Source of the DNA: JAHEJV01 sp964653555
GTDB lineage: Bacteria > Myxococcota_A > UBA9160 > SMWR01
Reading direction: 5' to 3'
Length of the DNA: 64,000 nt
Assembly (NCBI GenBank): GCA_964653555.1
Contig: CAZZFT010000004.1
Location: 1-64,000, forward strand
Numbering within the stretch: position 1 is the first letter of the stretch; every line of letters begins with the position of its first letter. A program made the translations under genes and the position numbers. The notes under the pieces are model-generated. The model did not search any database, had not been told where the DNA came from, and saw only the letters and a program-made list of their open reading frames with translations. Positions 57,332-64,000 of the stretch are shown here, piece by piece.

Positions 57332-60300
57332 GTGACTGCAAAATCGACGGAATTCGACTCCGATTACGAACTGGTAGACCGCTACCGACGCACCTCCGGC
57401 CGCGTCTACCTGAGCGGCGTCCAGGCCCTGGTGCGCCTGCCGATGATGCAGCGCGAGCGCGACCAGGCCGCCGGCCTGGACACGCGCGGCTTCATCTCCG
57501 GCTACCGCGGCTCACCGCTGGGCACCTACGACATGGCCCTGTGGCAGGCGCGCGACCTGCTGGAAGAGCACGGGATCCGCTTCGAGCCCGGGATCAACGA
57601 GGACCTCGCCGCCACCGCCGTCTGGGGCTCCCAGCAGGCGGGCCTCTACCCCGAAGCGAAGCACGACGGGGTGTTCGGCATCTGGTACGGGAAGGGCCCC
57701 GGCGTCGACCGCTCCTGCGACGCGCTGAAGCACGCCAACTACGCCGGCACCTCGCCCCACGGCGGCGTGCTCGCGCTCGCCGGAGACGATCCCGGCGCCA
57801 AGTCGTCGTCGATCGCGCACCAGAGCGAGCAGGCGCTGATCCACTGCGGCATCCCGATCCTCAACCCGTCCAACGTGCAGGACTACCTCGACCTGGGCCT
57901 CTACGGCTGGGCGCTCTCGCGCTATGCGGGCTGCTGGGTCGGCTTCAAGTGCCTCACCGACACGGTGGAGAGCGCGAGCTCCGTCGAGGTGGGGCCCGAG
58001 CGCGTGCGCGTGGCGCTGCCCGAAGACTTCGAGCGTCCGCCGGGACTCCACATCGGCTGGTCGAATCTGCCGATCGCCGTGGAGCGGCGTCTGTTCGAGC
58101 AGCGGCTGCCGGCCGTCCAGGCCTTCGTGCGCGCGAACGGCCTGGACCGCGTGGTGGTCGGCGGCTCGGCCCGGCGCCGCCTGGGCATCGTGACCACGGG
58201 CAAGGCCTACCTCGACGTGCGCCAGGCCCTGGAGGAGCTGGGCGTCGACGACGCGCTCGCCGCCGCGCTCGGCCTCGAGGTGTACAAGGTCGCGCTCAGC
58301 TGGCCCCTCGAGCCCGAGCGGATCCGCGGCTTCGCGCGCGGTCTCGAGCAACTGATCGTGATCGAGGAGAAGCGCCCGGTGATCGAGGAGCAGCTCGCGA
58401 GGCTGCTGATCAACCTGCCCGATCGACCGCTCGTCGTCGGCAAGCTCGACGCCGAGGGGCGCCCCTGCGTGCCGAACGTCGGTGAGCTGTCGCCCGGGGA
58501 CGTCGTCGGCATCGTGCGCGGCTGGCTGACGAAGGCGGTGCCCGAGCACGCCGACCGCCTGCGCGCGCCGGCGCCCTCCCCCGCGCCGTCGATCTCGGCC
58601 GGTCCGACGCGGCTTCCGGCGTTCTGCTCCGGGTGCCCGCACAACACGTCGACCGTCGTGTCCGAGGGCAGCGTGGCCCAGGGCGGCATCGGCTGTCACG
58701 GCATGGCGGTATGGCTGCCCGACCGCCCGACGCTCGCCGTTACCCACATGGGCGGCGAGGGTGCCAACTGGATCGGATCGGCGCCCTACACCGGAACCGA
58801 CCACATCTTCCAGAACCTGGGCGACGGCACCTACTTCCACAGCGGGCTGCTCGCGATCCGGGCGGCCGTCGCCGCGGGCGTACACATCACCTACAAGATC
58901 CTCGCCAACGGCGCGGTGGCGATGACCGGCGGCCAGCCGATCGAGGGCGAGCGCATGGAGGGCGAAGTCACCGTCCCCGAGATCGCGCGCCAGCTCGCCG
59001 CCGAGGGCGTCGTCCGGATCGCCGTCGTGACGAACGAGCCGGCGAAGTACGGCGGCGGAGCCGCCTTCCCCAAGGGCGTGACGATCCACCACCGCGACCA
59101 CCTCGATCGCGTGCAGCGGGAGCTGCGCGACGCGCCTGGCGTGTCGGCGCTGATCTACGACCAGGTGTGCGCCGCCGAGGCGCGGCGCCTGCGCAAGCGG
59201 GGCGAGTTCCCGGACCCGGACCGCCGGGTCGTGATCAACGAGCGGGTGTGCGAGGGCTGCGGCGACTGCAGCGTCCAGTCCAACTGCATCTCGATCGAGC
59301 CGGTGGAGACCGAGTTCGGGCGCAAGCGCCGGATCAACCAGTCGAGCTGCAACAAGGACTTCTCCTGCCTGAAGGGCCACTGCCCGAGCTTCGTGACGAT
59401 CGAGGGCGGCCGCCCGCGCCGGGCGCGCGCGGAGGCGCTGCCGGGCGACGACGCGCGCTTCGCCGCCCTGTCCGACCCGCCCGCTCCCGACCTGGACCGA
59501 CCCTTCAACGTGCTGGTGACGGGCATCGGCGGGTCGGGTGTGATCACCGTGGGCGCGCTGCTCGGCATGGCCGCCCACCTCGAGGGCAAGGGCTGCTCGG
59601 TCCTCGACGTGACCGGCCTCGCCCAGAAGAACGGGCCGGTGACGAGCCACGTGCGGATCGCCGAGCACCCGGAAGCGCTCGCCGCGACTCGCATCGGAGC
59701 CGGCGGGGCCGACCTGGTGCTGGGCTGCGACATCGTCGTCTCCACCGGCCCGGAGAACCTGGCGAAGCTGGCGAAAGGTCGGACGACGCCGATCGTGAAC
59801 AGCCACGTGGCGCCCACCTCCGCCTTCGCCACCAATCCGGACCTCGACCTGTCGAGTCGGGGCATGGAGGAGGCGATCCGCGCAGCGGCCGGGGACGAGG
59901 CGTGCGAGTTCGTGCCGGCAACGCGCCTGGCGACGGCGCTGTGCGGCGACGCCATCTTCACCAATCCCTTCCTGATGGGCTTCGCCTACCAGCGCGGTCG
60001 GCTTCCCGTCGGCCGCCCGGCGCTCGAGCGCGCCTTCGCGCTGAACGGACGCGCCGTCGAGGCGAACCTGCGCGCCTTCGCCTGGGGCCGGCTCGCCGCC
60101 GAGGACCTCGCGGCCGTCGAGGCCGCGGCCGGTCCGGCGCTGCGCGATGCCGAGGCCGAAGGCTCCGCGACCGATCTCGAGGCGATCGTGGTCCGGCGCG
60201 TCGATTTCCTCACCGACTACCAGAATGCGCGCTACGCGGGCCGCTACCGCGCCCTCGTGGAGCGCGTGGCCGCCCGCGAGCAGCAGGTGGCGCCCGGATC

Positions 60301-60838
60301 GGATCGTCTCGCACGCGCCGTCGCGCGCTACTACTTCAAGCTGCTGGCGGTGAAGGACGAGTTCGAGGTAGCGCGTCTCTACACCGACGGGGTGTTCCGG
60401 CGGCAGCTCGAGGCGGAGTTCGAGGGCGACTACCGCCTCTACGTCCACTTCGCCCCGCCCTTCTCGATTCCGATCGTCGATTGGCTCACCGAGCGACGCG
60501 ATCCGGACACGGGGCGCATGCGCAAGTGGCGACTCGGCGCACGCTGGTTCCTGCCCTGCATGAAGGTGCTGGCGAGGTTCAAGGGGCTGCGCGGAACGCC
60601 GCTCAACCTCTTCGGCTGGACCGCCCACCGCCGGCTCGAGCAGCGCCTGATCCGCGACTACGAGGCGGAGCTCGAGGCGCTGCTGGGCGGCCTCGGTGCC
60701 GACAACCTCGACCTCGCGGTGCAGATCGCGAGCCTGCCCGAGCACATCCGCGGCTTCGAGCAGGTGCGCGAGGAGAGCATCGAGTCGGTGCGTGCGAAGC
60801 GCGAGGAGCTGCTCGCGTCGTTCCGGCTCCGGAGCTGA
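57332..60838 (+). CDS. fused indolepyruvate ferredoxin oxidoreductase family protein
   Basis: A 1168-residue fusion of the IorA-like and IorB-like parts. An N-terminal pyrimidine-binding domain (GFISGYRGSPLGTYD, NEDLAATAVWGSQQ) comes first. It is followed by a ThDP-binding domain (PAFCSGCPHNTS, THMGGEGANWIGSAPYT, FQNLGDGTYFHSG), then a 4Fe-4S-type site at CEGCGDCSVQSNC (from Cys640) with a later CNKDFSCLKGHC. A gamma-type domain (GIGGSGVITVGALLG) and a long C-terminal region complete it. It oxidatively decarboxylates aryl- or branched 2-oxoacids to acyl-CoA with ferredoxin as acceptor. The start is GTG 57332. Confidence 0.93.
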   Translation: MTAKSTEFDSDYELVDRYRRTSGRVYLSGVQALVRLPMMQRERDQAAGLDTRGFISGYRGSPLGTYDMALWQARDLLEEHGIRFEPGINEDLAATAVWGSQQAGLYPEAKHDGVFGIWYGKGPGVDRSCDALKHANYAGTSPHGGVLALAGDDPGAKSSSIAHQSEQALIHCGIPILNPSNVQDYLDLGLYGWALSRYAGCWVGFKCLTDTVESASSVEVGPERVRVALPEDFERPPGLHIGWSNLPIAVERRLFEQRLPAVQAFVRANGLDRVVVGGSARRRLGIVTTGKAYLDVRQALEELGVDDALAAALGLEVYKVALSWPLEPERIRGFARGLEQLIVIEEKRPVIEEQLARLLINLPDRPLVVGKLDAEGRPCVPNVGELSPGDVVGIVRGWLTKAVPEHADRLRAPAPSPAPSISAGPTRLPAFCSGCPHNTSTVVSEGSVAQGGIGCHGMAVWLPDRPTLAVTHMGGEGANWIGSAPYTGTDHIFQNLGDGTYFHSGLLAIRAAVAAGVHITYKILANGAVAMTGGQPIEGERMEGEVTVPEIARQLAAEGVVRIAVVTNEPAKYGGGAAFPKGVTIHHRDHLDRVQRELRDAPGVSALIYDQVCAAEARRLRKRGEFPDPDRRVVINERVCEGCGDCSVQSNCISIEPVETEFGRKRRINQSSCNKDFSCLKGHCPSFVTIEGGRPRRARAEALPGDDARFAALSDPPAPDLDRPFNVLVTGIGGSGVITVGALLGMAAHLEGKGCSVLDVTGLAQKNGPVTSHVRIAEHPEALAATRIGAGGADLVLGCDIVVSTGPENLAKLAKGRTTPIVNSHVAPTSAFATNPDLDLSSRGMEEAIRAAAGDEACEFVPATRLATALCGDAIFTNPFLMGFAYQRGRLPVGRPALERAFALNGRAVEANLRAFAWGRLAAEDLAAVEAAAGPALRDAEAEGSATDLEAIVVRRVDFLTDYQNARYAGRYRALVERVAAREQQVAPGSDRLARAVARYYFKLLAVKDEFEVARLYTDGVFRRQLEAEFEGDYRLYVHFAPPFSIPIVDWLTERRDPDTGRMRKWRLGARWFLPCMKVLARFKGLRGTPLNLFGWTAHRRLEQRLIRDYEAELEALLGGLGADNLDLAVQIASLPEHIRGFEQVREESIESVRAKREELLASFRLRS

Positions 60839-60851
60839 TCCGGGCGAACGC

Positions 60852-62123
60852 ATGGCGCGCATCCTGTTCCGCAGCGCGAACCTGCTCGACGGCGAGCACG
60901 AAGCCCGCCCCGGAACGACGGTGGTCGTGGAGGGCGACCACTTCACCCACGTCGGCGACGAGCGGGCGCAACCCGCTCGCCCGGGCGATCGCGTCGTCGA
61001 CCTGGCGGGTCGCACGCTGATGCCCGGCATGGTGTTGTCGCACTACCACTCGACCTATCGCGACATCACGATCCTGCCCGCTCCGCTCGGACTGGAGAAG
61101 CCCCCTGGCTACCTGATGCTCGTGGCGGCCGAGAACGTCCGCCGCGCCCTCCACGCGGGCTTCACCGGCATCCTCTCCGCCGGGGTGGTGAACGACAACA
61201 TCGACGCGGAGCTCGCCCTCGCGATCGAGGAGGGCGTCGTCCCGGGTCCGCGCCTCGTCCCCGGCGGCCTCGCGCTCGACACCACCGGCGACTACAACGA
61301 CACCGGCAGCTACTGGTGGCGGCTCGGCAACACCGGGGCCCAGCGATTCTGCGACGGCCCGGAGGCGTTCCGCAAGGCGGTGCGCGAGGAGACCAAGCGC
61401 GGCGTACGGATCATCAAGATCTTCGCCAGCGGCGGGCACGGGGTCGCCGAGGACGCGAGCACGCGCGGCTTCGCCACCGACGAGCTGCGGATGATCGTCG
61501 CCACGGCCCACCAGCGCGGCGTCCCCGTGCGCGCCCACTGCGCGTGGCGCGACCTGATCCTCGAGTGTATCCGCGAGGGCGTCGACATCATCGACCACGG
61601 CGACGAGGCCGACGCCGAGTGCATCGACGCCATGGCCCAGAAGGGCACGTTCCTGTGTCCGAGCCTGTACCTGGTGAAGCAGCTGCTCGACTATCGCGGC
61701 GAGATCCCGATCGCGACGCCCGAGCAGATCGAGGTGGTGCGCCGCGAGTTCGACCACGCCTGCGAGGTGGTTCCGCAGGCACACGCCGCCGGCGTGCGCC
61801 TGCTCACGGGCGACGACTACGGCATCCTGATGCTGCCCCACGGAAACTACGCCGCGGAGCTCGAGTTCTACGTGAAGGACCTCGGCGTCCCGCCCCTCGA
61901 CGTGCTGCGCTGGGCGACGGTGCACGGAGCCTGCGCGATGGGGCGCGGAGAAGATCTCGGTCGCGTGGCGCCGGGTCGCATCGCCGACCTCGTCGTCGTC
62001 GATGGCGACCCGAGCGCGGACATCTCGCTGCTCGGAGATCCCGAGCGGATCCTGGCCGTCGCCAAGGGCGGAAGCTTGGTGGTGGACCGCCTTGGTCGAG
62101 CCCAGGGCGAACCGACGGTCTGA
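60852..62123 (+). CDS. imidazolonepropionase-like amidohydrolase
   Basis: A 423-residue amidohydrolase. The first metal site LSHYHSTYRD replaces the usual HxH with HYH. The Lys in IIKIFASGGHG corresponds to the metal-bridging Lys region, VRAHCAW and IDHGDEAD give the later His residues, and LTGDDYG the final Asp. It resembles Xaa-Pro dipeptidase/imidazolonepropionase-like hydrolases of unknown substrate. ATG 60852 lies 13 bases after the oxidoreductase stop, so it is probably co-transcribed. Confidence 0.86.
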   Translation: MARILFRSANLLDGEHEARPGTTVVVEGDHFTHVGDERAQPARPGDRVVDLAGRTLMPGMVLSHYHSTYRDITILPAPLGLEKPPGYLMLVAAENVRRALHAGFTGILSAGVVNDNIDAELALAIEEGVVPGPRLVPGGLALDTTGDYNDTGSYWWRLGNTGAQRFCDGPEAFRKAVREETKRGVRIIKIFASGGHGVAEDASTRGFATDELRMIVATAHQRGVPVRAHCAWRDLILECIREGVDIIDHGDEADAECIDAMAQKGTFLCPSLYLVKQLLDYRGEIPIATPEQIEVVRREFDHACEVVPQAHAAGVRLLTGDDYGILMLPHGNYAAELEFYVKDLGVPPLDVLRWATVHGACAMGRGEDLGRVAPGRIADLVVVDGDPSADISLLGDPERILAVAKGGSLVVDRLGRAQGEPTV

Positions 62124-62129
62124 TATCCT
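62121..62129 (+). promoter_or_regulatory. extended -10-like element at a possibly leaderless start
   Basis: TG-A-TATCCT (62121-62129) straddles the end of the amidohydrolase gene. The predicted start is within a base of GTG 62137, so the lipoprotein gene could also be read from a leaderless message. Confidence 0.35.
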
Positions 62130-62136
62130 GGCCGCC

Positions 62137-63636
62137 GTGAGCCGGTCGACCCGACCCCTCCCCGTCGCCGCGCGCCGACCACTCGCCGCCGCCGCGCTGA
62201 TCGTTGCGGGTGCCACCATCGGCTGTGCCAGCACGCTGCTCGAGAATCGGCCCTGGCTCGCCGTCGAAACCGAGCACTACCGGGTGTGGAGCGCGCTCAG
62301 CGAGCAGGCGACGCGGCAGCTCGCCGGTGACCTCGAGCGCTTCCGGTCAGCGGCAGAGTTCGTGTGGGGAAGCCGGATCGCTCCCGCACCGGTGCCCACC
62401 CGCGTCTACGCCTTCGACGACCGCGGGGTCGGCGCGCGCCTCACGCTCGGCGAGCGCAGCTACCTGGTGCCGCGCCAGCGCGGCGACTGGATCGTGCTGC
62501 GCACCGGCGAGGGCTGGACCGGAGACGCCCGCACACCGCTCAAGCTCGCGTACGCGCGCCGGCTGTTCTGGAATGCCAGCGAGGCACCGCTGCCCCCCTG
62601 GTACGAGGAGGGGCTGCCCCAACTCGCCAGCACGCTCGAGGTCGTCGCCGGCGGCGCCCAGGTCGGGATCCCGCGCCGGGACCACGTGGAGACGTTGCGC
62701 CGGAGCCAGTGGATCCCCTTCCAACGGCTGCTCTCCGCCAGCGACCTGAGCCGCTGGTCGACGCTCGAGCTCGAACTCTTCGAGTCCGAGAGCTGGGCGC
62801 TGCTCCACTACCTGAAGCTGGATGCGCAGCCGATCGCCGAGGCTCCCGAGCGCATCCACGCCCTGCTCGCGCGCGACGTCGGCACCGATCCCGGGAAGCG
62901 GGAGACGCTCGACGGAGGGCTGCAGCGGACGGTCTGGCACCGGATCTCCGCCTCCGAGCTCGACTCGCTCTCGATCGCGATCGCGGCTCCGAAGGGCTCG
63001 ACCCCGCCGGCACTGCGCCCCGTTCCCCGAGGCGAAGCGCTCGCGGTGCTCGGTTCGCTCGCGCTCGAGGTCGGACAGACGGAGCGCGCCCGCGACTACT
63101 TCGACGATGCCCTCGCCGAGGATCCGGGGTCGACCGCCGCGCTCGTCGGCCTGGGGCGGATCCTGGCCGCCGCCGGGGACGCGGCCGGTGCCGACGCGCG
63201 CTTCGCCGCGGCCCGGGCGCGCGCGCCCGACGACCCGGAGATCCTGCTCGACCTCGCGCGGCTGTGGCTCGAGCGCGCGGCGCACGGCGCGGACGCCGGC
63301 GAGCGCGCGCAGTGGGCGTCGCAGGCGCGCGACCTGTATCGGCGCTGCACCGAGCTCGCGCCCCGGATTCCCGAGGGCTATGCCGGCGTCGCCGAGAGCG
63401 AGCTGATCCTGGGAGATCCGTCCGCGGCGCAGGCGGCACTCGCCCCCGCGCGCCGCCTGCTGCCCGGCGACGCCTCGATCGGGGTGCTGGCCGTACGGGT
63501 GGCCCTCGCCTCGGGCCACGGCGCGTCGGCCCGGCGGGAAGCGATCGTCCTGGATTCGCGCGCGCGCAGCGCACCGGAGCGCGCGTCGGCCCAGGCCCTC
63601 CTCGACCAGGTCGAACCCCGAGCGGCACAGCGCTGA
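62137..63636 (+). CDS. TPR lipoprotein with degenerate peptidase-MA-like (DUF1570-type) domain
   Basis: A 499-residue lipoprotein with signal LAAAALIVAGATIGC. Residues about 40-290 resemble peptidase-MA/DUF1570 proteins (VETEHYRVWSALSEQATRQLAGDLERFRSA; LPPWYEEGLPQLAST), but the HExxH zinc helix reads LAYARRLFWN, so metal and activity are probably lost. Residues about 300-490 form TPR-like repeats (ALAVLGSLALEVGQTERARDYFDDALAEDPG). It may be an envelope scaffold. It is followed by the membrane protein with a TGATG overlap. Confidence 0.75.
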   Translation: MSRSTRPLPVAARRPLAAAALIVAGATIGCASTLLENRPWLAVETEHYRVWSALSEQATRQLAGDLERFRSAAEFVWGSRIAPAPVPTRVYAFDDRGVGARLTLGERSYLVPRQRGDWIVLRTGEGWTGDARTPLKLAYARRLFWNASEAPLPPWYEEGLPQLASTLEVVAGGAQVGIPRRDHVETLRRSQWIPFQRLLSASDLSRWSTLELELFESESWALLHYLKLDAQPIAEAPERIHALLARDVGTDPGKRETLDGGLQRTVWHRISASELDSLSIAIAAPKGSTPPALRPVPRGEALAVLGSLALEVGQTERARDYFDDALAEDPGSTAALVGLGRILAAAGDAAGADARFAAARARAPDDPEILLDLARLWLERAAHGADAGERAQWASQARDLYRRCTELAPRIPEGYAGVAESELILGDPSAAQAALAPARRLLPGDASIGVLAVRVALASGHGASARREAIVLDSRARSAPERASAQALLDQVEPRAAQR

Positions 63637-64000
63637 TGAAGCGCGACCGCTCGTTTCCGCTGCTGCTGCTCTGCTTCTTCCTCTCGGGCCTGGCAGCGCT
63701 GATCTACGAGACGGCCTGGACGCGCGAGTTCGCGTTCGTGTTCGGCACCTCGGAGCTGGCCGTCGCCACGGTGCTCGCCGCCTACATGGGCGGACTGGCC
63801 GCGGGGGCCGCCCTCGCCGGTCGCTTCGCCCAGCGGATCCGGCGACCGGTGCTCGCCTACGGCCTGCTCGAGCTGGGGATCGCAGCGAGCGCCCTCGCGG
63901 TTCCGCTGGGCATCGCCGTCTCGCGCTGGCTCTACGTGGCGGTCTTCGGCGGCCAGGAGGATCTGCCCGACGCCGGCGGTCTCACCACGTCGCTGTTCTA
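63636..64000 (+). CDS. N-terminal part of a membrane spermidine-synthase-like protein
   Basis: 121 codons are present and the frame is open to the window edge. FPLLLLCFFLSGLAALIYETAWTREFAFVFGTSELAVATVLAAYMGGLAAGAALAGR is the start of the membrane-bound spermidine-synthase-like (MFS-fused) family, whose C-terminal domain is an aminopropyltransferase-type methyltransferase fold. Three or four helices are visible. The ATG at 63636 shares a base with the upstream stop, so it is coupled to the TPR lipoprotein gene. The role is unknown; such proteins rarely make spermidine. Confidence 0.82.
   Translation, partial: MKRDRSFPLLLLCFFLSGLAALIYETAWTREFAFVFGTSELAVATVLAAYMGGLAAGAALAGRFAQRIRRPVLAYGLLELGIAASALAVPLGIAVSRWLYVAVFGGQEDLPDAGGLTTSLF

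Noticed and set aside
1..64000. tRNA, rRNA, CRISPR array, prophage or insertion sequence
   Set aside because: Reading both strands of the gaps showed no cloverleaf, rRNA segment, repeat-spacer array or recombinase/transposase gene.

Overview
The window is very GC-rich DNA (about 70% by eye) densely packed with genes on both strands. It holds 55 intact or edge-truncated protein genes and one deletion remnant. I see no rRNA, tRNA, CRISPR array, transposase or phage gene. The gene content points to a Gram-negative, largely aerobic bacterium of the old deltaproteobacterial / Myxococcota / Binatota kind. The evidence is a PEP-CTERM protein, a complete Tad (Flp) pilus operon with an outer-membrane secretin, a full hopanoid operon, and many acyl-CoA, CoA-transferase and LLM/F420-type genes usually associated with lipid- or xenobiotic-degrading lineages. 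This placement is inference from gene content only.

Layout. 1-9.4 kb: acyl-CoA and lipid metabolism (DUF35 tail and thiolase, a WS/DGAT-like acyltransferase, an alpha/beta hydrolase, a D-aminoacylase-type amidohydrolase, an ACP-phosphodiesterase-like protein, an enoyl-CoA hydratase homologue and two acyl-CoA dehydrogenase subunits). 9.5-28.4 kb: four LLM flavin/F420-type oxidoreductases, a Ddn-like deazaflavin protein, a PEP-CTERM protein, an APH-like kinase, SDRs, metal-dependent amidohydrolases, a tandem CaiB/BaiF CoA-transferase, a GH20 hexosaminidase, a degenerate M28-like lipoprotein and a PhzF remnant. 28.5-39.4 kb: a twelve-gene Tad pilus operon on the minus strand, from flp down to a TadD-like TPR lipoprotein. 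39.8-46.5 kb: a MaoC hydratase, PlsC, and a five-gene plus-strand cassette (Cys-less thiolase homologue, DUF35 protein, SnoaL-like protein, 2-hydroxyacyl-CoA lyase-like ThDP enzyme, family III CoA-transferase). 46.5-57.1 kb: a nine-gene minus-strand isoprenoid/hopanoid operon (dxs, hpnD, fni, tetR, hpnC, hpnE, shc, hpnG, hpnH), most joined by 4-8 base overlaps. 57.3-64 kb: a fused indolepyruvate:ferredoxin oxidoreductase, an amidohydrolase, a TPR lipoprotein and the start of a membrane protein related to spermidine synthases.

How it works together. The hopanoid operon runs from DXP synthesis and IPP/DMAPP isomerisation through squalene (HpnD, HpnC, HpnE) to cyclisation and side-chain extension (Shc, HpnH, HpnG). 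The Tad operon supplies pilin, prepilin peptidase, secretin, ATPase and platform proteins. Most other genes look like CoA-thioester breakdown modules for substrates I cannot name.

The strongest non-coding signals are three. One is a perfect 10+3+10 inverted repeat over a well-formed promoter at 17052-17084. The second is symmetric -10 elements that appear shared by divergent genes. The third is U-less GC hairpins at tail-to-tail junctions. The best candidate for an undescribed system is the 41.5-46.5 kb cassette.
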